IMG/VR virus record: IMGVR_UViG_3300033146_005951
Coordinates: 1 to 63,435 of that record
DNA length: 63,435 nt
Origin: a virus
Reading direction: 5' to 3' (one strand)
Numbering within the stretch: position 1 is the first letter of the stretch; every line of letters begins with the position of its first letter. Shown one piece after another: positions 62,351-63,435 of this stretch. The notes beneath the pieces were generated by a model. That model was not told the DNA's origin, ran no database searches, and saw only the letters and a program-made list of their open reading frames with translations. Made by a program: the position numbers and the translations under genes.

Positions 62351-62575
62351 GCCTGGCTTCGATTTTTTAACATAGCAATTATCTATTAAGCCATTGGTTT
62401 TATTAAAGAAATTAATAAGCTGAAAATCAGATAACTTAGTGTTTGATTTGGTGCCTGGCTTCGATTTTTTAACACAGCAATTATCTATAATGATTTATAT
62501 AAGTTATCTATAAGCCATTGGTTTTATTAAAGAAATTAATAAGCTGAAAATCAGATAGCTTAGTGTTTAATTTGG
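62351..62575. repeat. Tandem pair of approximately 100-bp repeats
   Basis: Copy 1 (62351-62452) and copy 2 (62453-62575) begin GCCTGGCTTCGATTTTTTAA and include TAAGCCATTGGTTTTATTAA (62387, 62511) and TGAAAATCAGATA. Copy 2 carries an extra 22 bases that look like a duplicated AGTTATCTA segment. A third partial match (CTTAGTGTTTAATTTG near 62276) lies just before. Unit has several short internal inverted repeats. Confidence 0.8.
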
Positions 62576-62591
62576 AGTTAAAATTAAAGTT

Positions 62592-62662
62592 GGGGGGCCC
62601 CCGGCAAATACAATGAAGAGATAGTACTCATACGGCGGGGGGGCGTAGGGCGGGGGTAGGGG
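62592..62662 (+). other. G-rich block with G-quadruplex motif and G6C5 palindrome
   Basis: GGGGGGCCCCC occupies 62592-62602. At 62637-62662 there are four G-runs of 7, 3, 5 and 4 separated by loops of 4, 1 and 2 bases, a textbook intramolecular G-quadruplex. The surrounding DNA is very AT-rich, so this is a sharp compositional anomaly. Long G-runs are also difficult to sequence, so the exact counts may be off. Confidence 0.7.
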
Positions 62663-62696
62663 TTTACGAATTTAATTTAGTCCGATTTTTCTTGGC

Positions 62697-62785
62697 AGCC
62701 TATCAAATTTACTAAACTATAATAACATACTCAAGCTAATGTTATAGCCTATCAAATTTACTAAACTATAATAACATACTCAAGC
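62697..62785. repeat. 40-bp direct repeat, 49-bp period
   Basis: AGCCTATCAAATTTACTAAA plus 20 more identical bases ending CTCAAGC occur at 62697-62736 and 62746-62785. A third CATACTCAAGCCAA follows near 62807. The block is again C-over-G on the + strand. Confidence 0.8.
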
Positions 62786-62849
62786 CAAAGTTTATAACGA
62801 CATGTTCATACTCAAGCCAATATTACCTCACGCACATGTTTACCTCAAC

Positions 62850-62888
62850 ATCAACGACTAATATCAACGACTAATATCAACGACTAAT
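62850..62888. repeat. 13-bp iterons, three perfect copies
   Basis: ATCAACGACTAAT is repeated head-to-tail at 62850, 62863 and 62876, with a partial fourth (ATCAATACC). Short, perfectly spaced iterons are the typical binding sites of replication initiators, although here no initiator gene is identified in the window. Confidence 0.7.
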
Positions 62889-63019
62889 ATCAATACCCAG
62901 CATTAGGCCTGGTTTAACCCCATTAAGTTAAGAATACTGTGTTATTAGCAAAAATTCTTTTCAGTAAGTTTATACAAAAAACTATAAAAAAACTCTTTTT
63001 GTTTACTAAAATTTATTAT

Positions 63020-63053
63020 ATAATAAAATTAAATAAAAATTTAATTTTATTAT
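63020..63053. promoter_or_regulatory. Perfect 15-bp AT inverted repeat before DUF4116 gene
   Basis: ATAATAAAATTAAAT (63020-63034) and its complement (63039-63053) flank a 4-base AAAA loop, 20 bp before the ATG at 63074. In such AT-rich DNA a cruciform or regulator site is possible; as an RNA hairpin it would sit in the 5' leader. Confidence 0.5.
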
Positions 63054-63073
63054 GTCATGTATAGGAATTATTG

Positions 63074-63307
63074 ATGAGCTGGTTAAAAGCAGTTGAACAA
63101 AATGGCTGGGCATTAAAATTTTGTTCAGTTCAGACTAAAGAAATATGTTTAGCTGCAGTAAAGCAAAATGGCTTAGCTTTAGAATATTGCTTAGTTCAGG
63201 ATGAAGAGATATGCTTAGTAGCTGTTAAGCAAAATGGCTTAGCTTTAAAATATGTTGATAAGCAGTTTGTTGATATTTATACTTATTGTAAATTACTATA
63301 TAGTTAG
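63074..63307 (+). CDS. DUF4116-repeat protein, 77 aa
   Basis: The ATG at 63074 lies behind a modest AGGAATTATTG; a TTG at 63071 would add one residue. The protein consists of about three 23-25-residue repeats (KAVEQNGWALKFCSVQTKEI, AAVKQNGLALEYCLVQDEEI, VAVKQNGLALKYVDKQFVDI), the DUF4116 signature: xAVxQNGxALxYxxxQxxEICLxAV. Such helical repeats occur in large DNA viruses and some bacteria; function is unknown. A second gene of the same family follows at once. Confidence 0.75.
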   Translation: MSWLKAVEQNGWALKFCSVQTKEICLAAVKQNGLALEYCLVQDEEICLVAVKQNGLALKYVDKQFVDIYTYCKLLYS

Positions 63308-63315
63308 GAGGTATT

Positions 63316-63435
63316 ATGGACTGGAATAATGAAAAGCAATGTTTAATAGCAGTAAAGCAAAATGGTTGGATTTTGCAATATTGTTTAGTTCAAAATGAAG
63401 AAATATGTTTAGCTGCTGTTGAACAAAATGGTTTA
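63316..63435 (+). CDS. DUF4116-repeat protein, 3' end outside window
   Basis: ATG at 63316 follows TTAGGAGGTATT. Forty codons are visible: MDWNNEKQCLIAVKQNGWIL, then QYCLVQNEEICLAAVEQNGL, at least two DUF4116 repeats, and the frame remains open at the window edge. It is a tandem paralogue of the upstream gene, and the array may continue outside the window. Confidence 0.7.
   Translation, partial: MDWNNEKQCLIAVKQNGWILQYCLVQNEEICLAAVEQNGL

Larger units (their letters stand above)
61693..63073. repeat. Gene-free region with many tandem repeats and G-rich block
   Basis: About 1.4 kb with no supported gene; frames of up to 85 codons here are driven by tandem repeats. It contains a 45-bp tandem repeat, an inverted relative of the 52.6-kb control region, a pair of approximately 100-bp repeats, a G-quadruplex-type block, a 49-bp-period repeat, 13-bp iterons and a perfect 15-bp inverted repeat. 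Such a cluster is typical of a replication origin, a packaging site or a genome-end region, but nothing here decides between them. Confidence 0.7.

Overview
The window is a 63.4-kb piece of an AT-rich tailed double-stranded DNA phage. Every supported gene lies on the + strand, most genes are tightly packed or overlap by 1-4 bases, and many starts follow an AGGAGG-type ribosome binding site. The gene order (recombination and packaging genes, portal, prohead protease, capsid, connectors, major tail protein, chaperone-like genes, tape measure, tail tip and fibres) and the absence of any recognisable sheath gene suggest a phage with a long non-contractile tail. The host cannot be told from the sequence. 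No tRNA, rRNA, integrase, lysis gene or CRISPR array was recognised.

Layout. 1-3.1 kb: the end of a probable ssDNA-binding protein, a RecA/UvsX-type recombinase and a two-repeat HTH/cysteine protein (possible small terminase). 3.1-9.3 kb: a stand-alone CheY-like receiver protein, the large terminase carrying an intein inside its P-loop, two small genes, the portal, and a protein with a degenerate metallo-beta-lactamase fold. 9.3-13.2 kb: small genes, an exported protein, an ATP-dependent ligase and a possible LigD phosphoesterase-like partner. 13.2-18.9 kb: prohead protease (with a scaffold-like tail), major capsid protein, head-tail connector genes and a Com-like zinc protein. 18.97-22.4 kb: the major tail protein gene, broken into three exons by two group I introns; the second intron encodes a LAGLIDADG endonuclease. 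22.5-24.1 kb: small tail-assembly genes. 24.1-43.3 kb: one uninterrupted tape-measure gene of 6418 codons. It has a TP901-type core, an embedded staphylococcal-nuclease-like domain with its catalytic residues in place, and the usual glycine-rich C-terminal motif. 43.4-57.7 kb: tail-tip, adhesin-like and fibre-like structural genes.

57.66-58.88 kb is a gene-free, C-over-G skewed block of nested direct repeats. It separates the late structural genes from a cluster of very small, probably early genes (58.9-61.65 kb) that ends in a strong UUCG terminator. 61.69-63.07 kb is a second gene-free repeat region with a G-quadruplex-type block, 13-bp iterons, several longer tandem repeats and an inverted relative of the control region at 52.6 kb. 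The window ends in two DUF4116-repeat genes, the second cut by the window edge.

The main points of interest are the giant nuclease-bearing tape measure, the three self-splicing elements lodged in essential late genes (one intein, two introns), the CheY-like protein inside the packaging operon, and the two repeat-rich non-coding regions.
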